Positions 25,781-38,380 of a stretch of 64,000 nt of DNA are shown piece by piece; positions within the stretch are counted from its first letter, which is position 1; each line of letters opens with the position of its first letter. The position numbers and the translations under genes are program-made. The DNA comes from Agarophyton chilense. Its lineage: Eukaryota; Rhodophyta; Florideophyceae; Gracilariales; Gracilariaceae. The notes below the pieces were generated by a model that worked only from the letters and a program-made list of their open reading frames with translations, had not been told where the DNA came from and did not search any database. The stretch lies in the NCBI GenBank assembly GCA_030374765.1, contig JARGXX010000111.1, positions 868,001-932,000 of the forward strand, read 5' to 3'.

Positions 25781-26231
25781 TCGCTCTTTCACATATTTCC
25801 CTGCTTAGGATTCGACCGTCACGGCGAAGTCCAGATGGATTCATGAATGAACCAGGGGCCGTGAGCACTTAGTTGCTCCCAGTACCATTGGGCGCGACAA
25901 GAGGTCGCGTCGTCATCACTTGCGGGGGTACAAGGCAGCGTAAGCTGACCATTGGCGCCGGGCTGGCAATTATATTTCCTAAGAACTGAGACTCAAGCGC
26001 GCCGTGAGCACTGAGCATAGATGTATCGCCGGGGCGTTCCTTGTGTCGCGTTGCCCAGATGGTCCCTTGGCTTATTCTCCCTCTGACGGTCATTGGGGCC
26101 CTCCGTAGTATCTGCGTTTCCTTTGGAGACCCTACGCGCTTCGTCCACCGTGGTTTAAGTCCGTCAGTCAGCTTGGGTCAATTACATAATCTCGTCTTCT
26201 TCTCGTTGTACTTTTGCATTGGTAGTGCGCG
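25781..26231. other. Left flank of element 3, no gene seen
   Basis: By analogy with elements 2 and 4, the 3' LTR of minus-strand element 3 should lie here or slightly further right. There is no second copy in the window to prove it. No coding signal recognised. Confidence 0.25.
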
Positions 26232-27650
26232 ATGCCAAACTCGCCTTATAAGCCCGTCGTATACGCTATTCTCCCTCAGGACTTTATCGCTTTCGCCGGT
26301 TTTTCTATCCATTTCCCGTCGGACCAACCTCCGGGCAGCGGCACCATGGTTTCGAACAACCAATCAGGGAGATCCTCGGGATACCAAGTGGCCTACGAAT
26401 ACCCCGAGGACCGCTATGACCATACCATCGGACGAAACCTGCGGGCAATGTGCCATGCCATTCTTCTGTCCTCTGTGGATGAATACCAAAGTTTCTGTCA
26501 CATATATCACGAAGCCCGGAGGTTCGCTAAGATACCCGATTTCCAGAGGGGCAGTAAGAATGCGCGCAGCGTCTCCTGGTATAACCAGTGCTTGTATTGT
26601 CCTGTGGATCCGCGTTCGGCGACGCGCTGTCGCACCCTCATCCAAGCGGACATGCCGTACGTCCGCTGCGAGGAGGAAGCCAAGCACCAGTTCAGGGTGA
26701 AAAACTCCTTTCAGACCTCTACACGGACTTCAATTCGCCTCATGTGAGATTTCCTCTTGCGGGTCACAACCTTGTGGCGCTTATGTGCTTCCGTTCGCCT
26801 TATAACCGCCTGTTTTGGATGTCTAATAGGGTCTATTGGAACAAGATGCAAGAGCCCGGTGGTTGTTTACGTCAATCCCTGGAGTTCTTCTTGTCCTTGC
26901 ACCAGGTGAAGTTTCAAAACAGGAGCACAGACTAACGTCCTCCGTTATATCTCTCGCTGCCCCGTGTGGATGAGAACCAATGGGCCATGTATTGGCATGT
27001 CTCGCCACTCTTTTTGATCCCCACGCCGTCCGTGGTGGCATATCATTCGTCCAACCTCATGGGCGACGACAATGACCAAAAGGTCCTGGTTGTCCTGGCA
27101 GGTACTCTTCGTCGTCGCGGCGTGATCTCCCTTATGGCCTTTCTGGATACCGCGAAGTACGGAGTCCGTGGTAACGTCCATTCGGATGATTGGAGGGTAT
27201 GGCACGACGACATGTCCTACAGATCCAGTGGAGCAAGACTTTCAGGTTCCTTTAATTTGAGAACGATACCGACTCGTTCACGCCGATTCCACTACATCAG
27301 CCGGTTCGAGACAACGCTCGTGCTTATCCCGCCAAGCCTTTGAAGAATCAACCATCGGTAATTCCGAGGCGTCATGTGCCCGACTATTACCCGAAGGCCA
27401 TTGGTGTCAATCTTCTGTGCTTTGAGCCTGATCTGGAAGCCACGCCGTTGGTTCTTGCTGGAGTGTACGATATAGTATCCTTCAAGGAAGATCCCTTTGT
27501 CCTGCCCGTAGAGGGCGTAGGTTTTCCGGTCGAGTCCGCTGTTGTGTTGTGGACCGTTTCCTCTCCTCCAGCTCCTCCAGGCGCTACTCCTCAAGATGAA
27601 ATTTCATATGAGCCGCACTTCGCCCAAGTGGACATCCCTCGTGGAGAAGT
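26232..27650 (+). pseudogene. Antisense accessory ORF of element 3, left part (split by element 2)
   Basis: This plus-strand region reads opposite to the element's gag-pol and lies where the 3' LTR side should be. Protein-like stretches include YEYPEDRYDHTIGRNLRAMC, CLYCPVDPRS, VRCEEEAKHQFRVK and FRSPYNRLFW. The pattern of Cys residues followed by CE..A...Q and then (V/S)PY resembles the antisense product of element 2 (ECYSC, GVCEAALGFQ, LVPYQMIE). That suggests a common family. The similarity is weak and judged by eye. The right end is cut at 27,650 by the element 2 insertion. No known domain recognised; function unknown. A disrupted host gene is an alternative. Confidence 0.45.
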
Positions 27651-28317
27651 TGTAGTATTCTACTATGTCGGGTAATCGGATGGGTTGGTTTTTCGCGAAG
27701 TCGCGGTTGGAACTCATAAGTGAGTGATATCATCAGCATTGTGATATGAAACAGCACACCGCGTAGTATGCCAGGAGGAAGGGTACAGTGTTGGGACACG
27801 TAGTATCACGAGTGGAGTGGCTTGCAACGGCGCATGTAGTGGCGATCCACGTGGCTGGTTTTACTACCCTTTGTAGCTAGACGTCCATTAGGGACCATAC
27901 CCATACAGTGGTTTGGCTAAATGGCTGACCACTGGGTATTATTTATATATTTATTTGGGCACTCACCCTGGTACACAGTATATAGTGTACCAGAGGTGAG
28001 CGCCAACTCCAAGTAAAGGAGACAACATGGGCATCATGACTATTCTGTTCCTCGCTTAGGATTCCTTAACCGCAGATCAGGACGAGCTATAATAGATAGT
28101 CAGCCCCCAACCACTTCACGAGCCGTCTTGTACCTACGTTCCATCAACGTTTTACAGTTGCGCTTTTCACCCTCGCTGGCGAGTAGTGACCTTACACCCC
28201 ACTTCCAGCTCGCTGGTGTTGTAGCTCTACCACCCCTTTTACTTCGCCGCAAGCGACCCATTGGCAGTCCGAACGCTGTCGCAGGTGTCTGCTCTCTCCG
28301 TTAGAGCCGATACTACA
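27651..28317 (+). repeat. Element 2, 5' LTR
   Basis: This 667-bp repeat matches 37,714-38,380 at about 93%. It starts TGTAGTATTC and ends GATACTACA, giving 8-bp inverted ends. The boundary is fixed by loss of similarity to the 3' LTR and by the primer-binding site two bases further on. Confidence 0.9.
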
Positions 28318-28319
28318 AG

Positions 28320-28335
28320 TGGTCTCTCGACTTAG
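28320..28335 (+). other. Element 2 primer-binding site
   Basis: TGGTCTCTCGACTTAG lies two bases after the LTR end. Element 4 has the same 16-mer with one change at the same distance. It would pair with a tRNA ending CTAAGTCGAGAGACCA. The implied C1-G72 acceptor pair is typical of eukaryotic tRNA-Tyr, so a tRNA-Tyr primer is my inference. Confidence 0.65.
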
Positions 28336-28450
28336 AACCATTGTGGTCAGCTGCACTTAACAATTCTTTCCTGGAACGTGGAATCGATATCGATACTTGG
28401 AAGAAGTGGAATCTCTACAGTTATTGTTTATCTAACCACCTCTGTCAATT

Positions 28451-30690
28451 GTGGAATTCATCGTGGTTGAACACGTGGTGAAATGTCGAAGACACCATTT
28501 GGTTCGCGCCTGGACTCAGGTTTGGTCTAGGATGCCGAAGACCAGAAGCCAGTCGAGTACTGGTCGCCCCGGTCCTGCGGGGCAACCCCCGAAACCGAGC
28601 CTCGCCTCATCTGTTCAAGCCCGAGAGCGCCTGTATCGTCAAGCAATGTCACGCTCACGCTCGGTGAATGATGAACGAGACCTCTCGGATGTACCGGCCC
28701 CTGTGGCAGCGGCATTCACACCCACCACAGAAACCGTAGTTGACTTTGAGGTCGTCGCACCTCAAGAAGAGGATGATTTGCGCAGGGAAGTGCGTCGTCT
28801 CAAGTCTGAGTCAAGCGCTTCGCGTGTGCGCATGGTTGCGTTGGATTCGCAGATCGCTGCTCTTATCGCTGATATCGAACAATTACGCAGTGCGCACCAA
28901 GCACTCGTTCTTCAAGATGATGGGAAGCAGGTCTCTGCATCAGTGAAAACAATACGTGAGGATTGGAACCATCTACTGGAGAGGTACGGGAATACGCCCG
29001 ATGCGCTACCCGGCTTAACCGTGAATGTAGAGGAAGTCCTCACTCGAGTTAACTCTCTTTTAGAACGCCTGGAGGCGGCAGTTCATGCGCAGACTGCTCC
29101 TAAACCAGTCTTACTGGAAGAGGAAGGAGCTCCTTTGAATGAAGCTCGTTCGAAGAAGTCGAATTCACGACGTAAGAAGCGGAAGTCCGCACGTGATTTG
29201 AGTGATGAATCGTCAAGTACAGAGGGTTTCAGTTCCAGTACTGATGATTCTGATGATTCAGATACGTCAGATGACGACGATAGTGATGATGGTCATCGAA
29301 GGTCCCGAGCTCGGAAGAAGAACACGTCTTTGTGGTTAATGAGAAAAAAAGGCTCACCTTACAGAGGATTGAAGGTGCTCCCGTGCACGAATCTGCTTTA
29401 TCGGAAGGGTCTGAAATACAGGTACTACCGTCTGAAGGTGAAGAGCAAGAAGCACTCAGGACGCAAAACCGCGAAGGTGAAGTATCACATTAAACGATTG
29501 AGGATCGGCCTTAATGGTTTAACATTTGATGGGAAAACCCTCATTCTCGTTATCAAGTTTCTCACTCGATTCGTTGCCGAAGCAGACACTCTAGAGATGA
29601 GTGAACCACAGGCATTTGTGTCTTTACCACACTTCCTGAAGGGTTTTTCTTTAGAGCAATATCGTTCCGTATGCGGATCATTGACAGCCGATGAAGGCGG
29701 CGTTACCTCATGGCCAGAGGCGGTGCAGTATTTGATGCGCAGTTACGCGACTTCAAACGCGATACGTCAGGCGATCCTGGACCTAAGGGATGTGACCCAA
29801 AAGCCTGAGGAGGGCGAAGCTGAGTACAGCTCAAGGCTTAACAAAGCTTCAGTCCGTTGGTGAAACGTCCACTCGACGGAGGACAAGATTACCTTGTACA
29901 TCGACGGGCTGGATACGAGCATCAAGTCGTTGGTAGCTCGATATCGAGAGAAGCATGGAAGAGTCTCCTTTTTGGAGTTAGTTCAGTTTGTGAAAGCTGA
30001 AGGAGACGAGGCCAGAGCGCGTGGTAGCCCCCGTCGTTCATTGGCTTTCGGAACCTCAATGGGTAAGGAGAAGATATCCGCCAGAGTTATTCAGCGCAGC
30101 AAACTGCTACATCTGGAATCTCCAGTGCACTCACGAGATTCGTCATTGGCACCGAAAGGGAGTGACTCGCATGAGGAGGCAGTCCATTTAATGGAATATA
30201 CGGACTCTTGTGTACCTACAGTGGATCTCCCATATTCGGAGTCTCAGGACGAGGAAGCCCTAATGGCTATGGAGGGCCGTCGCCCTATGTACCGTCTCTA
30301 CACAGTGCCTCCACAAGGAGGTTTTAAGAACGGGAAACCCGGATGGGTGGATACTCGCACGGCATACCGTTCTCAATTTATGTTGACCAACCGTCGTGAC
30401 GGTTTGATATGTTATTCATGTTATGCGAAACACCATTTCAGTGCAGAAAGCACGCTTCCTGCAAAAGATCTGAGTCGTATCATGACGAATTATGAAGCAC
30501 TCTCAGAAGAGGAAAGAAGCCGCTTACCGGCGGGCATGTATTGGAAAGCCAAAAGTTGGTTTTCTCAGACACCAATGCGCCGGACGGACAAGCCGGTTGC
30601 TCAGAATGCTGAAGTGTTACAACCCGGAAGCCCGGTAGGAAGAGGCGCCTTTGAGGCGAATAAACCGGTGCAACCGTAAAACTAAGTGAG
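28451..30690 (+). pseudogene. Element 2 gag region
   Basis: The predicted product has an N-terminal Pro/Ser-rich part, a coiled-coil-like stretch (RREVRRLKSESSASRVRMVA), an acidic Ser/Asp block (DDSDDSDTSDDDD) and then a basic block. A capsid-like helical domain follows, with LPHFLKG, WPEAVQYLMRSYAT and LDLRDVTQKPEEGE. The same layout and wording occur in Gag of element 4 (LPYFLKG, WPEAMQYLLRSYAT), which confirms the assignment. A zinc-knuckle-like segment lies near 30,408-30,460. The gene is broken. Confidence 0.8.
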
Positions 30691-33600
30691 GGAGCCCCTA
30701 GGGGGTCGGCACTAGTCGATCCCGTAGTGCTGACCAGGGAGAGCTCGCCTCCCTGCTCCCGCGCTTGGAAGCCCAAGATTCTCTTGAGGCCTCCAAAATT
30801 TCCGCCGTACGGAATCAATCCGCCGGACGGAAAGCCAGTATAGTTTGACTGAGAGTTACATCGTCCTTGGAGACGTTATACTTGTTTGTCAAAGCGGGAA
30901 AGTTACCTTATGGTAATGTCAAAAAGAAACTAGAAGGTCTATGCCGACATCGGCTCTGACAGGAATCTGTTACCTCCTCGATTGACTATCCTGGACACAG
31001 GTGCTGGCCCGAACTTTATACGAGATTCGGAGCTGGCTCCTGCTGACTTAGAACGTATTCAATACGGTCCTTTACCTGACATCCGGGATGCCAACAAAAA
31101 TGCTCTGAAGACGCTGGGAACAGTTCGACTCGTGGTGCGTTTGGGACGCATTGTAGTCCTAGTCGAATTCATTGTCTGTAAGACGTTAGCTGCACCAGTG
31201 GTACTGGGATGTGATTATTGCGACAAGTTTGTCGAAGCCATTCGCCCGCGAAGAAAACTAGTGGAACTAGATGATGGATCAATGGTACCAATTGTTCGCA
31301 AGCCAATGCGTCGTTGCCCCAAAGCACCTCCACTTCCATCATCTATGGAATACTGGAAATCCCGAGGACGTGTCTCGCCAAGGATTTGAGTAGCGAAGAG
31401 TGCCATGCGGAAGGCGCAAACCTATACTTGGGTTCAAGTAAGAACAGAACGACACGGACTCGTGGTAATTCCATCGAATAATCTGATGTACGAATCCCGT
31501 GGATTGCTAGACACTAACGGCATTGTTCAGGTTGATCGTGGTAGCCCCTTTTGGATACTAGTGAGTAACGTCACCGATAACAATTATCAGATACCGAAGA
31601 ACCAGGTTGTTGCAACAGCTTAGCCTCATCCCACGGTGGTGGTCCCTACTCATATTTCTACTTCAGTAGTATTGCGACGAACCCATGTCGGTGACACAGA
31701 CGAAGAACTGCAAACTCCGTCTGAAGATCAATTGCAAACGGCAAAGGATCCAGAGAGCCTGGTCGATAAGCTAGACGTATCAAATGTGTCGGAACACTAC
31801 AGAACGAAGATCAGGTCTATGCTGAAGAAGTATACATCCATGTGGAGTGAAAAACTAGGCGAGATCTCCGCTACGGAACACCACATTGATTTGGTCCCAG
31901 GGTCACGACCCATCTCCCAACTACCCTAGAGAGCGGGACCGCGAACTCGCCAAATCGAGGAGGAGAACGTCAGCACAATGCTGGAAGAAGGAGTAATCGA
32001 AGTAGCTCAATCTGCTTGGGCCTCACCAGTGGTGCTGGTTCCAAAACCTGATGGTTCTTTACGATTCTGTATCGATTATCGAAAACTGAACGTAGTTACA
32101 GTTCGGGATACATAACCGTTGCCTCGAATGGACAAATGTATTGACAGCTTAAGAGAAGCGAACGTGTTCACCACGTCGGACGCCAACTCTGGCTATGGGC
32201 AGGTGCCTGTAGCAAAAGGAAGACCAAGACAAAACCGCATTTGCGTGTCACGCCGGTCTCTACCATTTCAAAAGGATGCCTTTTGGCTTAACGAATGCAC
32301 CGGCTACTTTCCAGCGTACTCTGGACATCTTGCTCTCAAGATACAAGTGGAAGACTTGTTTAGTCAATTTGGACGATGTGATCATCTTTTCCCAGGATGT
32401 GGAAAGCCATTTACGGCATCTCGAGAAGATCCTCAAAGCACTACAGACCACATGTATCACCTTGAAATTCAAGAAATGCGAATGGTTCGCTGGCACCGTC
32501 CGATACTTAGGACATGTGATCAAGCCGGGACAGCTTGCCATTCAAGAGGCACAAGCAGCGGCTCTCCGCGAAGTACAACCTCCGTCGACACAGAAGCAAT
32601 TGCGTTCTTTCCTCAGCTTGTGCAACGTCTACCGACGATTTGTGCCGCGATACTCGCATATAGCGGCACCGCTCAACGCAAAGCTGCGTAAAAGACAACC
32701 AGTACGGCTGGAACAACTCAGACAAACTGAAGCAAAAGCGTTCGACACGCTGAAGACAAAGATTATTACAGCCCCAGTCTTGGCGCTGCCCATCCCCAAC
32801 CTGCCATACTCAGTGGATACCGACTCTAGCGAGTACCAAGTGGGGTGTGCCCTTTTTCAAACACACCCTGATGGTGAACGCAAACCCATCGGTTACTGGT
32901 CAAGATCGCTGAACGCAGCTGAGAAGAAGTATTCAGTTTCAGAAAAAGAATGCCTTGCAGTCGTTTGGGCTCTAACCACATTGCAACCGTATCTCCAAGG
33001 AGAACGTTTTACTGTCAACACGGATCATTCGTCTCTACGATGCTTACTGTCCATTACAGACCCATCTGGTCGTCTCACACGATGGCGCTAACGCCTTTCT
33101 GAATTCGATTTCGAAGTGAAGTATAAGAAGAGATTGGCCAATGTCCAAGCTGACGCGCTATCGCGACTCAAAACACTGGGCGAAACCCAAGGCGAAATAG
33201 ATGAAGAGATACCTTGCTTCTACATGGAGACCCATTCACCATCTTTTGAAGAAGAGGAACAAGAGACCCTTGATGATTATTCGGATGCAGACCCGTTCCT
33301 TGCATTAGCAGACACTGACCCTTCATTTCAACTCGAGCGAATCTCGTGCACTGAGCTCCTCAATGAGCAACACGCCGATACGTTTTGTGCGTCGATACGC
33401 TCTCGTCTTAACGGGGGAGAGGATCTCCCCTTTTCACTCGATTCACGAGGAATACTGTTAAGACATGTCGAAAAGCATGATCAAATCGTGATTCCACACG
33501 TCTTGAAGAGTCGAGTACTCCATCTGGCACACTACAGCAGGCTGTGTGGTCATCCAGGAGGAACGAAGTTGTTCATGACTCTAAGAAGAGATTTTTACTG

Positions 33601-35270
33601 GCCTACTTTTGCAATGGACTGCCATGCTACAGTGAGGTTGTTTACAACATGTGCAAAGAATCGCGTGAAGCTTTACACGAAGCGGAAACCGATGACGTTA
33701 ATCCAGGCGAAAGCGCCTTTACAATACGTCAGTATCGACATCCTAGGGAACTTGATTCGCTCAAGGCGAGGTTATTTCTACCTATTGGTAATCACCGACC
33801 GCTTCTCGAAGCTAGTGCGGACTGTGCCGCTGAAGCGGATAACCGCAGCCGTAATCGCACAGGCGTTTATCAAACACTGTGTATTTATATACGGACAACC
33901 AGAAGTTCTGTTATCAGATAATGGGAAGCGTTTCGTTGCGAAGTTCTTTCATAATGTTTGCCGCATTATAGGCATTCGAAACATGTTTATCACGACCTAT
34001 CTCCCGCAAGGCAACGGTCAGGTGGAGCGTTTTAACCGCACGCTGATAGCAGCACTACGACACTACATCGCGGGCCACCCGAAAGAATGGGACACGTGTA
34101 CAGATACTCTGTGCTACGCGTACAACACGCAAGGGCATACCTCTACAAACACGGCACCGTTTGACCTCGTGCTCTCACGTGACCCTCCGGCTTTACCGGT
34201 TGCGCTCGACGACGAGACCGAATTGGACGCGCCGACCCCGGCTAAGTACCATCTGAAATGGCGGAATGACCTGAAGGTCAGAGCAAAAAAAGCCGCTAAA
34301 GAGTTATCGAAGACGCAGGCTCGCTATAAGCGAATCGATGACGCTAGAAGGCGAAGAGGAAATCCGGCAATCCGAGTAGGAGGTCACGTCTTCGTGCGAG
34401 TCGAAAGACCTGACTAACAGGAAGAATCGCGTCATAAGTTGTTGCCGATAGCGACTAGACCCTTCAAAGTGGTGGACTTTGATGAAGACACAGTGGTAAT
34501 CAAGACAGGTGAGGACGTTGAACGTGTATCGCGCGATTGCGTTGAAGTCGCGCCTGACCCGCAAGTGGAAGTCCAGGTATCTGATAGAACTAAGGAGGCA
34601 AGTGCGACGGAACGTCAAGGCAAAAGCCCAAGTGATTCTGAGGAGAGTGAACCGCCACCAATTGCTCGAGCGGAGGAGAAAGCTCCTGATCTCCCACCGC
34701 CGGCGGTTGCGTATGCCAATCACGGACAGTTTCCGAAATATCGGGATATGCCCCGTGGCACGCGCACACCCGTAAGTACAGAAATGGAACCTGAAAGCAG
34801 GAAAGATGTCTTGGAATTTGGCCCCAAGGACTTGGAAACGAGTGCACGGGAAAACGCGCCGTTGCCGCTTCAGGCTGAACCGTCAGGTAAGGCGCCACTC
34901 GCTGTTCCGCCGATATTGGCTCCCATCCTTCGTGGGCAGGAAGAAGAAGAGGTATCGCCTCCTGTCGTGGTGCAAGCACCATCGTCCGCCGAACAGTGGT
35001 CAGAATCGGATAAACAGAAGGAAGTTCATCCACTAATGGAATTGAGAAGTAGCAAGAAGTACGCTTCTATGGAACCTGGAAAACAGGATAGCTCTTTATC
35101 TGAGAAAGTTTCTCAAGGAATGAGTACACTGCACCTGCGGGCAGAACGACAGTTAGTCGACGAGCGAACGCTTAGCGACGCCGAGACTGCTAACTTAGAG
35201 ACGCTCGGGTCAGCCCTAAGGCATTTCAAACCTGTTAACAGGAGTCTCGCGCCAACAGCGAAAGCATAGG
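30691..35270 (+). pseudogene. Element 2 pol region (protease, RT, RNase H, integrase, tail)
   Basis: Aspartic protease motif DTGAGPN lies at about 30,990-31,015. RT includes VLVPKPDGSLRFCIDYRKLN at about 32,032-32,095 and LVNLDDVIIF near 32,355-32,395. RNase H is near 32,800-33,090 (SVDTDSSEYQVG, WSRSLNAAEKKYSVSEKECL). The integrase zinc-binding part is near 33,510-33,660 (LAHYSRLCGHPGGTKL) and its catalytic core runs from about 33,720 to 34,200 (SIDILG, LSDNGKRF, YLPQGNGQVERFNRTL). A Pro/Glu-rich disordered tail ends near 35,270. The order is that of Ty3/gypsy. The gene is broken in several places. Confidence 0.85.
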
Positions 35271-35280
35271 GAAACGCCCA

Positions 35281-35445
35281 GGAATATGTTATGGATTGCA
35301 TATGAGAAGATGGTGAGCATGAAGATACTAGAGAACTACTGTATCGAGTCTGTTGGTACGGTTTTTCTCCGGAAGCGGATACGTGGGAACCTATAGCTCA
35401 TATCCACCGTTTGCAACTCGGGCGATATCATCGACGCATGCCATT
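35281..35445 (+). pseudogene. Element 2 chromodomain
   Basis: LLYRVCWYGFSPEADTWEPI is a clear chromodomain core (YxVxWxGxxxxxDTWEP) at the 3' end of the sense coding region. This is where chromovirus integrases carry it for targeting to modified histones. Its counterparts are at 48,979-49,218 (element 4) and about 39,235-39,400 (element 3). Confidence 0.75.
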
Positions 35446-35526
35446 ACCACTCCCAAGGGAGATCGACTCCTCGATAGTCGGGCTCATGGGCACATCCCAT
35501 TTCTAAGTATGGGCTACAAAGGTAGT

Positions 35527-35765
35527 AAAAACTCGAAAGGCGAGAAGAAAAAAAAATCATGAACAGGAAACGTGAAGAAACGCAAGCAAAGGACATTAAC
35601 TGATTTTCACCTAGGACAAACTCGAGAAGCGAGAGGAAGGATTGAAGAACTCAAGAAGAGAGAAGAAGGAGTTAAGAAATCAAGAAGCGAGAAGAAGAAT
35701 TGAAGAACTCGAGAAGCGAGAAGAAGAAGATAAGAACTCGAGAAGCGAAAAGAGATGGAGACTAG
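35527..35765 (+). repeat. Purine-rich tandem repeat, 29-bp unit, at the sense/antisense junction of element 2
   Basis: GAACTCGAGAAGCGAGAAGA-type units recur every 29 bp at 35,647, 35,676, 35,705 and 35,734, with less regular units at about 35,618 and 35,527. The tract is almost pure A/G on the element's sense strand. It lies between the chromodomain and the end of the antisense open region, the place where element 4 has a comparable tract. Confidence 0.8.
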
Positions 35766-35958
35766 AAGATAAGAAGGGAACGTGAAGACACGAAGTCACC
35801 GGAGTTTAATTGATATCAAGATACCACCGCAAGAGTGTTGACTAGGAGTCTTTTCTAGGATCATCAAAGAGCCGTGCGATCACGCAAGTTCGCAAGAAGC
35901 TGTGCCCGATCACCCTCAACTTGGTCCACGGGAAAGCCCGCACCTAAGAGGAACTGCC

Positions 35959-37689
35959 TCAGCGGATCCAAGCATGGATCTTCGACCGGCACTGCACTCG
36001 GTTGTTGGGTAAACCCATGAAAGTACTCTTGAGCACTCCCGCCGCTGCGGATTGATCGAAGGAAGTCGCTACGCCTGCCAGCTCTGGCTCGTCCTTGTAA
36101 CCAAGTTCAGCCTGAGCTCCCGGCGCTTCCTCATACGGTTCCTCTCCGTTCTCGGATGGAGTAGCATCGTACACGTATCCAGAAAGCTGGTTCGGTGGCA
36201 TGTCACGCGGGTTCTCCCGAAGAAAGCGAGCCTGCTCGGAGGTGATCAACTGAAGCGTCCAGGGGTCGTACCAAACGAAATCTCCAGCACTTGCTGTTCG
36301 TCCAGGAGAATGGTCGTGGTGTCTCGCACTGGTTCTGCGAGCGGATTGATCAGGGGGCACTCCAGACCAATCGACACTGACGATCCAATCCACAAGATGG
36401 AGGAAGTCGGCGTGGTTCGCACGGGATCCCAGGACAAAAAAAAGATCGAGTTCTCTCGCATACTTTCGGGCTATAGGCGACATGTACCAAACTCTAAAGG
36501 TATCACAAGCATCCCACAGAAAAAAGACGGCCATCTTGGCGGTAAACTGGGTATAAACCACCGTCCAATCTCCCAAGAACGGGTCGTTAACCAACACGGA
36601 CCCGATGTAGGAGATCCCCGGTGGGAGCTCCACAGGGCAACGATGAGAACTCTAGATGGCCGCCCAATGCTCCGGAATACCGATGTAGCGCCCGAAGCGC
36701 GCGTTCCGCCGGATGCGGTCAATCTCGATCATTTGATACGGCACCAAATAGCCCAAACGTGATCGAGTACGACGTTCCCAATGGCGATAATCCCAATAGG
36801 GAATGTCAAGCTTTCGAAGGAAGCGGAACTCCGCACGGAGAAGAGGTTGCTGAAATCCGAGAGCTGCTTCACACACACCGTGCACACCGCGCCAACCGCT
36901 AACATCGACTTCAACAAGTGTCTCGATACACGAGTAACATTCACCGTCGGTACGGGCTTTCCAGGTATCTGGTTCCAAGTCCTGCGAAAGGAGAACCGTA
37001 CTGATGAATCGGTGAAGACGCTGGTAAATCAGCTTGGTGAACCGCGTACGGGCTTCGGACAAGGTTTCCGTTGAATATCTTGCAATCTCGTTGTCTGGCA
37101 AAGCAATATGGCTCGTTCAGTCTTCCCTATAAATCTCGTGTTCTGGAATACCGTCGGGGAAGTACCCACCGTGTACATACTGTTGTATCAACGCGTTATC
37201 GCGGATAGCAACTGGATCAAACCAGGGCGCCTGCGCGAAAAGTTCAACGTTGTCGAGAGGATCTCGTCCATAGAAATCCGCAGCGTGCGGGTAGCTCCGC
37301 TGAGCACGACGAGAAGGAGCTCGAATCACACTCGCAGAGGCGACGTTAGCCGCGTTCTGCATCGGAGCCACGGTTGGATGAGGTAACGGTACGGACTGGA
37401 ATCCGGTGTACGGTGTGGGGAACGAACGGTATGGACCGAGTTGAGCAGTAGGCTGCGATTCATAACCAGCAGTGTTGGACGGAGCCTCAGAAGGCACATT
37501 CTCAGAGAAGGGCTGAAACGGGTTGGACCAGTCGTTCAGATCCTTCGCAAGAGATCGAGCTGAAGAGCGGTGAGAAACAGAATGCTGTTGAGAACTGTAA
37601 GAATTGGTCGGGCGGCGAGAAACTCGTGATGACGATGAGAACCCGGAACACCGATCCGACTTCGTATAAAAGCTTCTTGCGTCCCCCAT
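35959..37689 (-). pseudogene. Antisense accessory ORF of element 2
   Basis: This is an open region of about 1.73 kb on the strand opposite gag-pol, between the GA-repeat and the 3' LTR, starting 25 bp inside the LTR. The N-terminal quarter is Ser/Pro/Gln-rich (RSFYTKSDRCSGFSSSSRVS). The middle is Trp/Arg-rich with ECYSC and GVCEAALGFQQ. A hydrophobic stretch includes AKMAVFFLWDACDTFRVWYM. The C-terminal part has SPGR, FVWYDPW, SEQARFL, PRDMP and GYVYD, then an acidic tail. The SPGR to GYVY segment matches the antisense product of element 4 motif by motif. I do not recognise the family: it is not an obvious envelope, and no signal peptide or furin site is seen. It is broken in a few places. 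Confidence 0.7.
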
Positions 37690-37702
37690 GTTTTCCGCTT
37701 AA

Positions 37703-37713
37703 CGAGGGGGGTA
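37703..37713 (+). other. Element 2 polypurine tract
   Basis: CGAGGGGGGTA lies directly before the 3' LTR, the expected position of the plus-strand primer. Confidence 0.7.
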
Positions 37714-38380
37714 TGTAGTATTCTACTATGTCGGGGAATCCGATGGGTTGGTTTTTCGCGAAGTCGCGGTTGGAACTCATAAGTGAGTGATATCATCAGC
37801 ATTGTGATATGAAACGGCACACCGCGTAAAATGCCAAGAGGCAGGGTACATTGTTGGGACACGTGGTATCTCGAGTGGAGTGGCTTGCAACGGCGCATGT
37901 AGTGGCGATCCACGTGGCTGGTTTTACTACCCTTTGTAGATGTAAGTCCACTAGGGACCATATCCATACAGTGGTTTGGCTAAATGGCTGACAACTGGGT
38001 ATTATTTATATATTTATTTGGGCACTCACCCTGGTACACAGTTTATAGTGTACCAGAGGTGAGCGCCGACTCCAAGTAAAGGAGACAACATGGGCATCAT
38101 GGCTATTATGTTTCTCGTTTAGGATTTCTTAACCGCAGATCCGGACGAGCTATAATAGATAGCCAGCCCCCAACCCCTTCACGAGCCGTCTTGTACCTAC
38201 GTTCTATCAAAAGTTTACAGTTGCACTGTTCACCTTCGCTGGAAAGTAGTGGCCTTACACCCTACTTGCAGCTCGCTGGTGTTTTAGCTCTACCACCCCT
38301 TTTACTTCGCCGCAAGCGACCCATCGGCAGTCCGAACGCTGTTGCAGGTTTCTGCTCTCTCCGTTAGAGCGGATAATACA
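37714..38380 (+). repeat. Element 2, 3' LTR
   Basis: This 667-bp copy of 27,651-28,317 is followed by GAGGT, which differs by one base from the GAAGT before the 5' LTR. Confidence 0.9.

Larger units (their letters stand above)
27651..38380 (+). mobile_element. Element 2: Ty3/gypsy chromovirus, plus strand, nested in element 3
   Basis: It is bounded by two 667-bp LTRs that begin TGTAGTAT and end ATACTACA (left) or ATAATACA (right). I count about 45 differences between them (about 93% identity), so this is an old insertion. The presumed 5-bp target duplication is GAAGT on the left and GAGGT on the right. Internal order is primer-binding site, gag, protease, RT, RNase H, integrase, disordered tail, chromodomain, purine-rich tandem repeat, antisense open region, polypurine tract and 3' LTR. 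It carries several breaks in gag, pol and the antisense region and is a fossil. Confidence 0.9.

Noticed and set aside
26232-27650. Host gene disrupted by element 2
   Set aside because: Its position relative to element 3's pol and its weak likeness to element 2's antisense product favour an antisense ORF of element 3. The host-gene reading is not fully excluded.
35959-37689. Envelope-like gene in element 2
   Set aside because: The open region is on the antisense strand and shows no signal peptide, furin-like site or clear C-terminal membrane anchor.
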